Notes: generated from the letters alone by a model not told the origin. DNA of 38,651 bases from Caryophanales bacterium (GCA_029006735.1 JAQXGN010000056.1:1-38651), one strand, 5' to 3'. Positions 22,729-32,383 are shown, counted from the stretch's first letter. Made by a program: numbers and translations.

Positions 22729-25182
22729 CTATACTCCTTTCACATTTGATTTTAGACTAGAAACATTAGGTGTTTCTCCAAATAGATATCCTGAATTATC
22801 CATACAGATAAAGTTAAATGGTTCAATACCTGTAGTAATAGTAACTGTCTTTAACATAAGATTTTTCATCGTTCCCATCATAGATGAAGATTCTTGTAAA
22901 TTCAAATAATTATTCAATAAATTGATTTCTAATTTATTTGATAATTTATCTTTATTATCTAATGCATCTAAATTTACGCTTGATAGATTCAATCCTCCTC
23001 CATAATAAGATATTGGGATGTTGAAATAAGAAGCATTTTCTTCATCGACTGTTTTATTTAAAATACACCCTTTTTCTAATGCTTTAGAAATAAGCATATT
23101 CTTTATTGGGAAGATATCATCAATCGTTATTTTTCTAATACTATTTTCTAAAATAGAATTAGCGATTGTCGTAATATTTTCTCCAATTAATCCTTGTAAA
23201 TCCAAACTTGAAGTTTTCTTATAATCATAGAATCTAGTAGATCCAATTAAATTAACTTGAACTGGATAAGAAACATTGCATATACCATTAGCTTCTAATG
23301 GAACTAAAGGATTTTCTGATAAGGATAATTCAGAGAATAACTCACCAATTAAACTAGGAATATTACTATATAAATATGGGCCATTAAATAATGTATCTAA
23401 ACAAATAGAAGAAATACCACTTTGATAGAATAATGTATCCTCAATATTTATACTACCTTTATATAGTCCTTCAACAGAATAATTGTTCGTTGCATTTTGC
23501 ATTGATACTAAAGCGTTTTTCATCGCTTGTTTTTCTTCTTCAGTTGTAAATGTTTTGGAGATAAAATTAGTTAATATATCATCAGCGTAACTCTTTTTTG
23601 CAAAGTATTCTTTATTAGATAATGAGACTTTTGTTCCATCCAATAAAGTAAATGAATTAACTTTATCTTCATCGATAGAAACGTATTCATTACAACCCAC
23701 TTGCAATAAGAAGTTTCTTGAAGATGAGATTAAACAATTAGAAATAGTTAAGTTATTAGTTGAATATGCCCTAACAACATTTTTACCATTTGCTAGACGT
23801 GAATTGATAACTTTAATATTGTCGCCATCTAATTCCAAAGTTGTTCCTACATATTCTAGATTTGACAATGAATTACCAAAATCACAATTTTTGATATTTG
23901 CATCATTGATAACTATTCCTTCCCCTTCTACATAAACCCCAACATTATCTTGACCATAGGCAGTGATTAATGGAGTATCATTTGGATCGCCTAATGTATA
24001 GAAAGGAAGAGGTCCTCTAAATAAATTATCACTAGTTAAATATGGAACAGAATATGTTTGATTTCCATCACTTACAATCATTTCTGAATAAGGGTAAGTT
24101 AGATTATGTAAATTGAGTGTATATCCATTTCCATAGAAATCTTTTTGTAAATAAATACCAACATTAATTTGACTATCAAGTTTTTTATATTTTGGATTTT
24201 TACTAACAAATTCATTCCATTGATCAATGTATGAACGATTAAACTTTGTTTCTTTTTTATAGATTTCATTATCGAAACTATATTTTTTAGTTACAGGATT
24301 ATAATGACCAAATAATTCCACATTATCTTGCTTTAATACTGGTTCATTATTTTTTAATACTACTTCCCCATTATTCATTTCATAAGTGTTTTCAAGCGAC
24401 TCAAATGATTTTCTTAATACAACTATTTCCCCTTGTTCTGATTTATTTGTACAAGCTAATAAATCATCATAAGAATATACATTAACTCCATTATCAACAA
24501 CTTCAAATTCGATTACGAAAGAATTACTACTATCTGTAAATCCTAGTTCAATTCTTGCATGCCCTTCTTTTAAAATACGGATTTGGCCAGTTCCTAAAGT
24601 GAATTCAATATTATCAGAAATTGATTTCACTTCGACATCACTAATTAATTCACTTGGAGCAGTTTTAATCGTATAATAGGTTTTTGCTAATTCTTTTTTA
24701 TTATTTACTAAATCATATTCTCCATAATACAAAGTTGAATCAATATTATTTTGACTTGATTTATTAATCGGATTAGCGATAATCGCACTATTATCATAAA
24801 TAATGCCTACCATTTGTTTAAATACTGTTCCTTTAGCATTAGAGCAAGTAATAATAACATCACCTTTAGATACAGTATGCAAATAATACTTACCATTTTT
24901 ATACACGATCTCCGCATGGTCTTCCTCGTCAAGATTTTTATTAACTACGGTCCAAACTAATTCATTACCGATACTTGGAGGATATTTATTTTGAGCGATT
25001 CCCTCTGCTTTTAATTCATACATTGAAGAAGATACTTTAAAAGCTTCATTATCTTGATAATCCCACTTAATTCCAATTAAATCATTTTCAATTAAGTTAA
25101 ATGTAAGATTAATCGTTACAATACTTAATAAAGAGATGATGAAAGGTATTAATAATAATATAATTAAATTCTTCTTATTCAT
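22729..25182 (-). CDS. Large membrane-anchored extracellular protein with a beta-helix-like middle
   Basis: 817 residues. One N-terminal membrane helix (residues 5-27, LIILLLIPFIISLLSIVTI) is followed by an extracellular domain. Residues 30-230 look like Ig-like beta domains (HAEIVYKNGKYYLHTVSKG, HARIELGFTDSS). The middle (about 340-500) has the repeating short-strand pattern of right-handed parallel beta-helices: VYVEGEGIVINDANIKNCDF, then NNLTISNCLISSSRNFLL. No catalytic residues are recognisable and there is no sorting signal. It lies 1 nt after the ABC permease gene and may be its cargo, an accessory subunit, or a structural surface protein. I do not recognise the family. Confidence 0.7.
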   Translation of the reverse strand: MNKKNLIILLLIPFIISLLSIVTINLTFNLIENDLIGIKWDYQDNEAFKVSSSMYELKAEGIAQNKYPPSIGNELVWTVVNKNLDEEDHAEIVYKNGKYYLHTVSKGDVIITCSNAKGTVFKQMVGIIYDNSAIIANPINKSSQNNIDSTLYYGEYDLVNNKKELAKTYYTIKTAPSELISDVEVKSISDNIEFTLGTGQIRILKEGHARIELGFTDSSNSFVIEFEVVDNGVNVYSYDDLLACTNKSEQGEIVVLRKSFESLENTYEMNNGEVVLKNNEPVLKQDNVELFGHYNPVTKKYSFDNEIYKKETKFNRSYIDQWNEFVSKNPKYKKLDSQINVGIYLQKDFYGNGYTLNLHNLTYPYSEMIVSDGNQTYSVPYLTSDNLFRGPLPFYTLGDPNDTPLITAYGQDNVGVYVEGEGIVINDANIKNCDFGNSLSNLEYVGTTLELDGDNIKVINSRLANGKNVVRAYSTNNLTISNCLISSSRNFLLQVGCNEYVSIDEDKVNSFTLLDGTKVSLSNKEYFAKKSYADDILTNFISKTFTTEEEKQAMKNALVSMQNATNNYSVEGLYKGSINIEDTLFYQSGISSICLDTLFNGPYLYSNIPSLIGELFSELSLSENPLVPLEANGICNVSYPVQVNLIGSTRFYDYKKTSSLDLQGLIGENITTIANSILENSIRKITIDDIFPIKNMLISKALEKGCILNKTVDEENASYFNIPISYYGGGLNLSSVNLDALDNKDKLSNKLEINLLNNYLNLQESSSMMGTMKNLMLKTVTITTGIEPFNFICMDNSGYLFGETPNVSSLKSNVKGV

Positions 25183-25183
25183 A

Positions 25184-26770
25184 TTATTGCACCTCGAATT
25201 CTTGGAACAATCTTCCTACCCTAGACTTTAATCTGATAAAGAATGGGAATCCTAATAAAATAATGACAAAAATACCTAAAGATAGAACAACTATTAAAGG
25301 TAATCCGAAATATGACAAAATAATAGTCATCATAAAATAACAAATTGGTAGTAAATATGAATAAATATTAGATACAAGTGTAGATTTTTGTTTTACCTTT
25401 GAAACCTTTAATTCTTCATATAGCGAAATCACATCTAATACTATCAATAATAATATCGACATAAAAATACCAAAAATAAATGTAACAAAACTAACAACTT
25501 CTCTAGTAATAAATAAAACACTCATTGTGATAGTTAAAGAAGTAGATGATAGTAAAAAAGGAATAGCCACTTTAATAAATAATTGACGATATATTGAAAT
25601 TGGAATAGTTTTCATAATACGAACATTCTTTGCTTCTTTTAAAATGTATTTATTCGCATCTTGGTTAATAATTAATGTAAACATCATGACAAGTAAAACA
25701 TCAAGTAGAGGGATAAAGTTTACTTGGCTAACATAATAAGCTAATGTTCCCGATGTAAATATTTGATTTAAACTATGGACAACTAAATATACTAAAAATG
25801 GCTGGGCTACTAATAATCCTGTATATGAAAAAATATTATCGTTCTTTTTAAAAAGCAAAATAAATTCCTTTTTAATTAAAGCCTTTGTTGGTGATACTAT
25901 TCGAACTATTCTATTTTTTGTCTTACTAAGATTATTATTTAATATTCTTAAATGGTTATAGGAATAAATAGAAACAGTTCCACCTAGTAATAAAACTCCA
26001 CTAGATATTGCTAAATATGGTAACATGTAACGGAAATTATTTAATAAGAAAAAATCTACAACAAAACGAGTTGGAATAAAATACTTTTTCGCGTCAACCA
26101 TCGCTTTAAGAGATTCACTAGTTAATAGTGATTCGATATTATTTGATGCGACTAAAGATACAAAAATATTTAATACATAGTAATAGGCAATACATAATCC
26201 AAAAATTAACACTATCGAAACAATAAATTGGAAAGATAAATGTTTTTTAAAGAAATCAGAGATTAATTTATATGGATAAACTAATAATAAAGCAATTCCT
26301 CCTTCAAAAATAAAGGTAAATATTGGATAGAATAAAGCTAGATAATAAAATACCATTTGTTTACCAATCATTAATCCATAAGAAATAAATACTGGTAAAG
26401 TAAACATTAAACAAGTGATAAACTGACTTGCAAATAAGAAGATTAGTTTTGAAGAAATAATACTGGTATTACTAACTGGTAAAACCGTTAAATTTTCAAT
26501 GTCCAAATCATTAAAAAACAATTTTTTCGCATTTATTACTCCACTAATAATCATAAACATCGTAATGATAAATAAGAAAATCGTAGTAAATGCTAAAGGA
26601 GCATCTGTGTATGGTTTTAACTTAGATAAAATCATGTTATAAATAAAAGTTTCTATTGCAATAAATATACCAATAAAAAGAATATTTAAAAGACCAGAAA
26701 GAATTCTATCTTTTTTTCCTTTCTGACTTCCAAACATCAATTTAAAGTCTTTTGCAAGTAGAGTTAACAC
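25184..26770 (-). CDS. ABC-2-type transporter permease
   Basis: 528 residues with roughly a dozen hydrophobic helices throughout (for example 27-47, 62-80, 115-135, 180-205, 240-262, 330-350, 390-420, 430-455 and a C-terminal pair). The N-terminal MLTLLAKDFKLMFGSQ amphipathic stretch and the second-half repeat TKALIKKEFILLFKKND are typical of large bacterial ABC-2 permeases that work as a fused pair of membrane halves. It is 3 nt after its ATPase gene. The substrate is not evident; context suggests a surface protein, peptide or polysaccharide. Confidence 0.8.
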   Translation of the reverse strand: MLTLLAKDFKLMFGSQKGKKDRILSGLLNILFIGIFIAIETFIYNMILSKLKPYTDAPLAFTTIFLFIITMFMIISGVINAKKLFFNDLDIENLTVLPVSNTSIISSKLIFLFASQFITCLMFTLPVFISYGLMIGKQMVFYYLALFYPIFTFIFEGGIALLLVYPYKLISDFFKKHLSFQFIVSIVLIFGLCIAYYYVLNIFVSLVASNNIESLLTSESLKAMVDAKKYFIPTRFVVDFFLLNNFRYMLPYLAISSGVLLLGGTVSIYSYNHLRILNNNLSKTKNRIVRIVSPTKALIKKEFILLFKKNDNIFSYTGLLVAQPFLVYLVVHSLNQIFTSGTLAYYVSQVNFIPLLDVLLVMMFTLIINQDANKYILKEAKNVRIMKTIPISIYRQLFIKVAIPFLLSSTSLTITMSVLFITREVVSFVTFIFGIFMSILLLIVLDVISLYEELKVSKVKQKSTLVSNIYSYLLPICYFMMTIILSYFGLPLIVVLSLGIFVIILLGFPFFIRLKSRVGRLFQEFEVQ

Positions 26771-26773
26771 ATT

Positions 26774-27520
26774 TTATCCCCCGTAAGTTTCAATAAATAT
26801 TCTCGATAATTGTAAACGTTTATTTGGATCTTTATTCAAATCAATAATTCTAGTAATGACCCCATTATTAATAATCGCGACTCGATCGCAAATTTTACTA
26901 ACTAATTCAATATTATGGGATGTGATAAATACTGTTTTATTGTGATCAGCATATTCTCTCATCATTTTCTTTAATTCTTCAACTGCCATAATATCAAGAC
27001 CAACAGTAGGTTCATCTAAAATCCAAATATCTGGATTAGATAATAAGCTTGCAATCAAACATAACTTTTGTGCCATACCATGAGAATATGTCGATATCTG
27101 AGATTTCAAATCATCTTCTGTCAATGATAATCGATTCATCAAATATTGATAATTAGCTTTAAATGATCCCTCAGAGATCTTATAAATACTAGCGATAAAT
27201 TCTAAATAATCATATCCAGTCATCATTTCATAACATGTAGGTTCACTAGCAACATAACCAAAAGAATATTTTGCTTCTAATGGTTCTTTATTAATATCAA
27301 ATCCATTTATTAATATTTCTCCCTTTTGGAATTTTTTTGCACCGATAATGCAATCAATCGTTGTTGATTTACCCACACCATTTTTACCAATAAAACCAAT
27401 CAACTCTCCTTGATAGACATCTAGATTAATTCCTTTAAGAACTTCTTTTTTACCATAAGATTTATATAAGTTTTTAATAGAGATTGCTATTTTTCTTTCA
27501 TCTAATTCTTTTTCTTCCAT
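26774..27520 (-). CDS. ABC transporter ATP-binding protein
   Basis: 248 residues. Walker A GFIGKNGVGKST (43-53), Q-loop region around 85-95, signature YSHGMAQ (145-151, a variant of LSGGQ), Walker B IWILDEPTVGLD (165-176) and switch His202 in ITSHN. The variant signature and GLD/TVGLD wording are those of ABC-2 export ATPases of the CcmA/NatA type. It partners with the permease immediately downstream. Its ATG overlaps the stop of the DUF2357-like gene by 1 nt (TAATG). Confidence 0.93.
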   Translation of the reverse strand: MEEKELDERKIAISIKNLYKSYGKKEVLKGINLDVYQGELIGFIGKNGVGKSTTIDCIIGAKKFQKGEILINGFDINKEPLEAKYSFGYVASEPTCYEMMTGYDYLEFIASIYKISEGSFKANYQYLMNRLSLTEDDLKSQISTYSHGMAQKLCLIASLLSNPDIWILDEPTVGLDIMAVEELKKMMREYADHNKTVFITSHNIELVSKICDRVAIINNGVITRIIDLNKDPNKRLQLSRIFIETYGG

Positions 27521-28836
27521 TAAAACAACCTCCTAACCTTTTTAAAGAATATATATTCTTTATCATTTTTTACATATAAATTATATTTAGAAGAGCATGA
27601 TAAACATGTACATTCATCATCTTCATAATCAATATTTTTATTTTTACAAATTGGGCAATACTTGGAATAAATCTTATGTGATCCCTCGACAACTAATAAA
27701 CGATCTAATACATAATCTTCTATCATCTTTTCTTCTGACACTAAATTAAAATATCGTTTATTTAATCCATCTTGATAATAAGCAATATTCCATAAAGATA
27801 TTACTTCACAAGTTTCATATTCTTTATCAAATTCTTGCGTATAATTTTTTTCAAATTTAATATAATTATTAGTTTCATCAATAAATAATAAATGGCGATT
27901 AGCTTTCTTATTAAAATCCGTATTTACAACAAGAAAAATAAATCCATGAATACTATTGTCATATTTTAATCCAATATGATAGTTTTTCTTTGAAAAACTA
28001 AGATTTGATTTGTAAATATTATTCTTATTCATAGTTTGGTTAACTAAAGAAGGATATAATTTAAAATCATTTTTCTTTAATGCTTTTAATAAAAGAATAT
28101 AAAAATATGTTTTAAAATCATGTCTTGATACTTCATCTTCGTTTTTTGTTATACTCTTTTTATAGTATTTAAAACAAAGATTATATAAACGATCTTTAAG
28201 TAAAATGTTTGTAGGTTGAACTTTTGCGATTGGCTTAAAATTCTTAGAAACCTCTTTATAGAAGAATGTTTCTTTGATCTTTCTAATTTTATTTTTTAAA
28301 AAGTTCAATTTATCAAAAGCATCTGCAACTTTATCATTAGATAAACAATCAAAATTATCATTTACAACGCTAATCAAAGAATTATAAAACTCATCATATT
28401 TATTAATTTGATTATCAATTAAGCGAATTACCATAACAATAAAGACATTTTCATAAATCTTCAATTCATCAACATTAACATAATTATACACTTCTTCAAC
28501 AATCATTTGATTGTTTCTTCTTTTCCAAAGGCGAGCATCTTTAATTGTCTTTTTAAAAGAATCATCTTTTAACGCACCAGATTGACCAACTTTAACAATT
28601 ATATCTTCCCCTTTATTAGATAAATGAGGATGAGAAATAATAGAAATGATAACACTTAAAATGAAATTAATATCATTAAAGGTTTTTAAATCATTTTCAA
28701 AAGAAATATCTTGTAAAGAAAACAGTTTTAATGAATCAATTTCATTATAAAAGGAACCTGACAAACTGTGTTTATCAAGATAATCATTAATTAACGATAT
28801 ATTCCCTTTTAATGATTTTTCTTCATTTAACTTCAT
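27520..28836 (-). CDS. DUF2357/McrC-like protein with a C-terminal zinc ribbon and no visible nuclease
   Basis: 438 residues, soluble. Residues 60-175 resemble the DUF2357 region of McrC-type partners of McrB AAA+ proteins: SIISHPHLSNKGEDIIVKVG, KKTIKDARLWKRRN and DELKIYENVFIVMVIRLIDN; a later PTNILLKDRLYNLCFKYYKK also fits that family. This is recognition by pattern, of moderate strength. The C-terminal part where McrC-type proteins carry a PD-(D/E)XK nuclease shows no convincing catalytic motif; instead it ends with a zinc ribbon, Cys394-x2-Cys397 and Cys409-x-Cys411-x2-Cys414. Adjacent (4 nt) to the McrB-like gene, as expected for an McrBC pair, yet translationally coupled to an ABC transporter. 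Function unknown; a non-nucleolytic regulatory partner is my inference. Confidence 0.55.
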   Translation of the reverse strand: MKLNEEKSLKGNISLINDYLDKHSLSGSFYNEIDSLKLFSLQDISFENDLKTFNDINFILSVIISIISHPHLSNKGEDIIVKVGQSGALKDDSFKKTIKDARLWKRRNNQMIVEEVYNYVNVDELKIYENVFIVMVIRLIDNQINKYDEFYNSLISVVNDNFDCLSNDKVADAFDKLNFLKNKIRKIKETFFYKEVSKNFKPIAKVQPTNILLKDRLYNLCFKYYKKSITKNEDEVSRHDFKTYFYILLLKALKKNDFKLYPSLVNQTMNKNNIYKSNLSFSKKNYHIGLKYDNSIHGFIFLVVNTDFNKKANRHLLFIDETNNYIKFEKNYTQEFDKEYETCEVISLWNIAYYQDGLNKRYFNLVSEEKMIEDYVLDRLLVVEGSHKIYSKYCPICKNKNIDYEDDECTCLSCSSKYNLYVKNDKEYIFFKKVRRLF

Positions 28837-28840
28837 ATAA

Positions 28841-30631
28841 TTATAACTTTCTAATTAAACTATTAATTGCTTTTTCTGATTTTTTGAATACACCTGCTCC
28901 ATATGTTTTTTCAATTAACTTACGTAAATTAATTAATGCAGGTTTAACATATTCTTCAAATCTACCATCTAATTTAGTAATAACTTTTCTAGTTAATAAG
29001 AAATCTAATACATCTTCTTTTTTACCACCACAAGCAATGAAAGTAGGAACAAGAACTTCAATTTGATTTAAAATACGATTACCGAAAGTCAAATCAAATT
29101 CTTCATAAATATATTCCGTAATTTTATTAAATTTAGCAAAATCTTCTTTTGTCATTATATTAGCTTTATTTGCTTTAGCTAATTCAAATAATTCTTTCAA
29201 TTTAGAAACACTAAGTTTAATTGGTCCTTGATCTTCTTTAACTTCAAAAGGATCATTTCTATTATCAAAATCAATTGTAATAGCACGGTCATAAACTTTA
29301 TCAGTAATTGAGAAAGTTGAATCATCCTTATTTGCAGTACCAATAAAATATGAATTCTCATTAATAGATACATAACCATCATTTAATTGTGCTGGAGGAA
29401 CAAAACCAAATGGTAATTGCATAATCTTTAATTTCCATTCATCAGTTGGATATTCAAGCGTTGATAATAAATCAGCAAAATAATATTCAACACGAGAGAT
29501 ATTCATTTCATCTAATACGAAGATATTAATTTGATCTGGATTATAATTTGCTTCATATAAACCAATTAAAAATTCTGTTTCTGTATAAGTTTTTGAGAAA
29601 TCATTAAAATAACCAAGTAGATTAGTTTTATCTCTCCAAGTAGCTTGAACAGGAACAAATAGTGCTTTACCAGAAACGAATTTTGCAAAATAACGTGGTA
29701 ATGATGATTTTCCAGTGCCTGATAAACCTTCTAAAATCATAAAATGAGAAGCTGCAAAGCCAGATACAAATACACGGATTGTATCAATATCAAAATATAA
29801 GTGTTCTTTACTTGCTAAATAGTTTCTAAATTTAACACAAATTTCTTCTAAAGATAAATCGTCCGTTTCAACTTTATCAATTGCAAAGCCTTCATATTTA
29901 ACATCGATAGTAGATAAACTTGGGAAAACTTTTTCTCTATCACTTAATTCTTCAATCTCAACTTTAGTTGTTGTTACTCCTCTTTCATCTGTACTAGCAG
30001 TATTTAAAGGAGGATTAACTTGTCCTTTTACATCAAAACTTGCAATAACATCAGCATCTTGAGATTCCTCTTCTTCTTCAAATTCTGGCATGTTTTTCTT
30101 ATCGAAAAAGCGATATGGTTTATCTACATTTCTAAAGTTGATAATTAACATTAAGATTGCAACTACAAATAACGATAATACAATAAATAAGATTAATGCT
30201 AAAACAAAACTTTGCCATACATAGGTCCAAGTATTAGGAATACTAGCATCTTTAATTGGTATTTGAATTAAAAAGCCAAGTCCTAGTGATAATAAAACAC
30301 ATAAAACAAATGTTCCAATTTGTGTTAATATTATTTTCCAACTAGTTGGCTTCATATTATTTCTTAAAGCGAAATTTCTTTCGTAAATAAACATTACAGT
30401 GAATAATACAATATAGATTGCAACTAATGCCAAAGTAATAAATCCTGTTACTCCTGCGACAATTTGCTCAAATCCTAATCCTTTAGCAAGCAATGCAATA
30501 GGATTATTTTTATTCATAAATGCAGATCCTGCATCTAAACACATACCTACAAATAAAAGAATAAATGAATAGATTCCAGAAATTGCAACTGCAATCAAAT
30601 TTTTTCTTGAAAAATATGGTTTAACATTCAT
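28841..30631 (-). CDS. Membrane-anchored McrB-like AAA+ ATPase
   Basis: 596 residues. Four N-terminal membrane helices (about 12-31, 60-82, 101-124, 141-165) are followed by an acidic linker (residues 180-200, FEEEEESQDAD) and a cytoplasmic AAA+ module. Walker A EGLSGTGKSSL (301-311), the McrB/MoxR-type VPVQATWRDKTNLLGYFN, Walker B IFVLDEMNISRVE (370-382), sensor GTANKDDSTF (431-440) and Arg449 in YDRA are in McrB order. Positive residues before helix 1 place the AAA+ domain in the cytoplasm. McrB normally is a soluble GTPase motor for a restriction nuclease; here it is fixed in the membrane, has no DNA-recognition domain and sits between a signal peptidase and a DUF2357-like partner. Confidence 0.8.
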   Translation of the reverse strand: MNVKPYFSRKNLIAVAISGIYSFILLFVGMCLDAGSAFMNKNNPIALLAKGLGFEQIVAGVTGFITLALVAIYIVLFTVMFIYERNFALRNNMKPTSWKIILTQIGTFVLCVLLSLGLGFLIQIPIKDASIPNTWTYVWQSFVLALILFIVLSLFVVAILMLIINFRNVDKPYRFFDKKNMPEFEEEEESQDADVIASFDVKGQVNPPLNTASTDERGVTTTKVEIEELSDREKVFPSLSTIDVKYEGFAIDKVETDDLSLEEICVKFRNYLASKEHLYFDIDTIRVFVSGFAASHFMILEGLSGTGKSSLPRYFAKFVSGKALFVPVQATWRDKTNLLGYFNDFSKTYTETEFLIGLYEANYNPDQINIFVLDEMNISRVEYYFADLLSTLEYPTDEWKLKIMQLPFGFVPPAQLNDGYVSINENSYFIGTANKDDSTFSITDKVYDRAITIDFDNRNDPFEVKEDQGPIKLSVSKLKELFELAKANKANIMTKEDFAKFNKITEYIYEEFDLTFGNRILNQIEVLVPTFIACGGKKEDVLDFLLTRKVITKLDGRFEEYVKPALINLRKLIEKTYGAGVFKKSEKAINSLIRKL

Positions 30632-30634
30632 ATT

Positions 30635-31642
30635 TTATTCTTCCTCCTTAGAATTAATATTGAATTCTTCTTGATTTACTGATTCTAACTTCTTATCCTC
30701 AGTAATTTTAATTATTTTATTTTTACTATTATTAAGAAAATTGATATCTTCAATTTCTTTTTTATCTACAAAGCCATTTTCATCAAAAATGTATTCAAAT
30801 CCTTTGTAATATATTGTTTCTTTAAAACAAGCTTTAAGATTTTCAATGTTATCTCCATTTATCTGTTCAATTATGTGACCTAATTGTTCAATTCTATCAT
30901 CTTGTACCTTATTCATTTTATTAGATAGATAATCGACCATTACTAAAACATAAATCATTGAAATTATAGTGATAATACCTGGAGCAGATTGTAAGAAAAT
31001 AACAAAAATCCCTATTGTATTAATCTTTTTAGAGGTATATACACCGATAATATCATCATATGTAGGTGAATATTTATCGGATGAATTATTCGCATCACCT
31101 CTAGTAATAAAAGTTCCATCTTCATTGATTTTTATAACTCTATGTATAACATTAATGCCCTCATTGTTTTTATAAGCAACAACATCATATAGTTTAATAT
31201 CACTTTCAGATTTTGCTTTTTCTAAAAGAATAATATCGTAGGTTTGAAACTGATTATTTAGATTGTTAGTCACTAAATAGTCGTTTGCTTCATTTTTTTC
31301 ACTCATAGATCCAGAAGCAACAACCATGATGGTCTTATTTCCAATCATGGTTGTGTTTCCTTGAAATTTATTAATAAGTGAAAAAACAAATAAAGGTACA
31401 ACAAGAATTAAAGCGATATAAGATAACGTACTTTTTATTCTTGACAATATTTTTTTACGTTTTTTTATTTTCTCTTGCTTTTCATATATTGCTTCGTCAA
31501 TTAATTCAATATCTCGATTACCTGATTTTATTTCTTTAATTGCAGAAGAGACAAATGTCTTATATAAAATCGTAAATACAAGAGCGAAACTAGCGACTCC
31601 TATAAACGTAACAACCAATGATACGATTTCTACAGAAGTCAT
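30635..31642 (-). CDS. SipW-type (Ser/His) signal peptidase I with a C-terminal cytoplasmic tail
   Basis: 335 residues. Membrane helices at about 7-27, 71-91 and 209-236. The external domain between the second and third has the catalytic serine in ASGSMSE (Ser112), the YDVVAYKNN strand, His167 in NVIHRV replacing the usual Lys, and TRGDANNSSD (180-189). This Ser-His arrangement is that of SipW/ER-type peptidases, which in Bacillus process the fibre proteins TasA and TapA. Two such substrates lie immediately upstream. The extra N-terminal helix and the tail of about 95 residues after the last helix are unusual and could contact cytoplasmic partners such as the adjacent McrB-like protein. Gaps are 15 nt upstream and 3 nt downstream. 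Confidence 0.85.
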   Translation of the reverse strand: MTSVEIVSLVVTFIGVASFALVFTILYKTFVSSAIKEIKSGNRDIELIDEAIYEKQEKIKKRKKILSRIKSTLSYIALILVVPLFVFSLINKFQGNTTMIGNKTIMVVASGSMSEKNEANDYLVTNNLNNQFQTYDIILLEKAKSESDIKLYDVVAYKNNEGINVIHRVIKINEDGTFITRGDANNSSDKYSPTYDDIIGVYTSKKINTIGIFVIFLQSAPGIITIISMIYVLVMVDYLSNKMNKVQDDRIEQLGHIIEQINGDNIENLKACFKETIYYKGFEYIFDENGFVDKKEIEDINFLNNSKNKIIKITEDKKLESVNQEEFNINSKEEE

Positions 31643-31657
31643 AACTTAGTCCCTTAA

Positions 31658-32359
31658 TTAATTTGCTGTAGCAACAAATTCAATTAAAAATTTAGGTGCA
31701 GTTAAAATTGGACTATTAGCATTTTCTTCTTCAGTCCCATAAACCATTTTTCTGAAATTTAAAAGTTCAGCTTTCATATCTTCATCAGATACTGCTTGGC
31801 CTTCTGCAACTTCATCATAATATACACATGGGTTTTCTCCACCAAATTTTGTTCCCCAACCAAAGGTAAATTTTACTGAAAAAGCTCCAGTATCATTTAC
31901 TGTAACTTTTTTACTAGTATCCCAGCATTCTGGAAGAGTAATATAATTTGCATCAGCTGCTGCTTTAATGCCACTTGTTTCTTCTCCAGTAAGAACTTGA
32001 GACATTTTAACTGTTAGTGTTCCTAAGTTAGTATGATTTGCAACTGTACCGGAAAGAGTGAATTCTAAATTTTCATATGGTCCAGTTGCTGAAGCACGAA
32101 CTCTACCTTTATTGTCTCCTTCTTTTGGTTCAAATGATATTGTTGCAACATTATTAGTATCTACTTCACCATTAAAAGAAATTTCTAATCCTGCATCACT
32201 AATAGTACCAACAGTAACATTACCATTAGCATCTTTTTTCCCTTGTCCTGAAATAACGAATGATGCAAAACCAGTTGAAATTAACGCAACTGACATGAAT
32301 AACGCTACTCCAGCAATCATTTTCTTTCTTTTATAAGATTTTCTTGTTAATTTTGCCAT
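31658..32359 (-). CDS. TasA-like secreted protein with SipW-type signal, second copy
   Basis: 233 residues. A basic N-terminus (KLTRKSYKRKK) and hydrophobic MIAGVALFMSVALISTGFA lead to the cleavage zone FASFVISGQ, the format of SipW-dependent signals. The mature part is beta-rich with Gly/Thr/Asn composition and contains FGWGTKFGGENPCVYYDE (about 167-184), a motif shared with the neighbouring copy as WG-x2-FGG-x-NP-x2-YY. It is therefore a paralogue of that gene, and probably forms or coats a surface fibre. GGAG precedes the start. The signal peptidase gene follows after 15 nt. Confidence 0.7.
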   Translation of the reverse strand: MAKLTRKSYKRKKMIAGVALFMSVALISTGFASFVISGQGKKDANGNVTVGTISDAGLEISFNGEVDTNNVATISFEPKEGDNKGRVRASATGPYENLEFTLSGTVANHTNLGTLTVKMSQVLTGEETSGIKAAADANYITLPECWDTSKKVTVNDTGAFSVKFTFGWGTKFGGENPCVYYDEVAEGQAVSDEDMKAELLNFRKMVYGTEEENANSPILTAPKFLIEFVATAN

Positions 32360-32383
32360 AATATATCTCCTTTAAAACTATGC

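Noticed and set aside
27520-28836. Calling the DUF2357-like protein a restriction nuclease
   Set aside because: No convincing PD-(D/E)XK catalytic pattern; candidate acidic/Lys residues around LLFIDETNNYIKFEK have the wrong spacing.
28812-29382. Additional frames overlapping the McrB-like gene
   Set aside because: They are shadows of a long gene with full AAA+ motifs; low-complexity hydrophobic translations.
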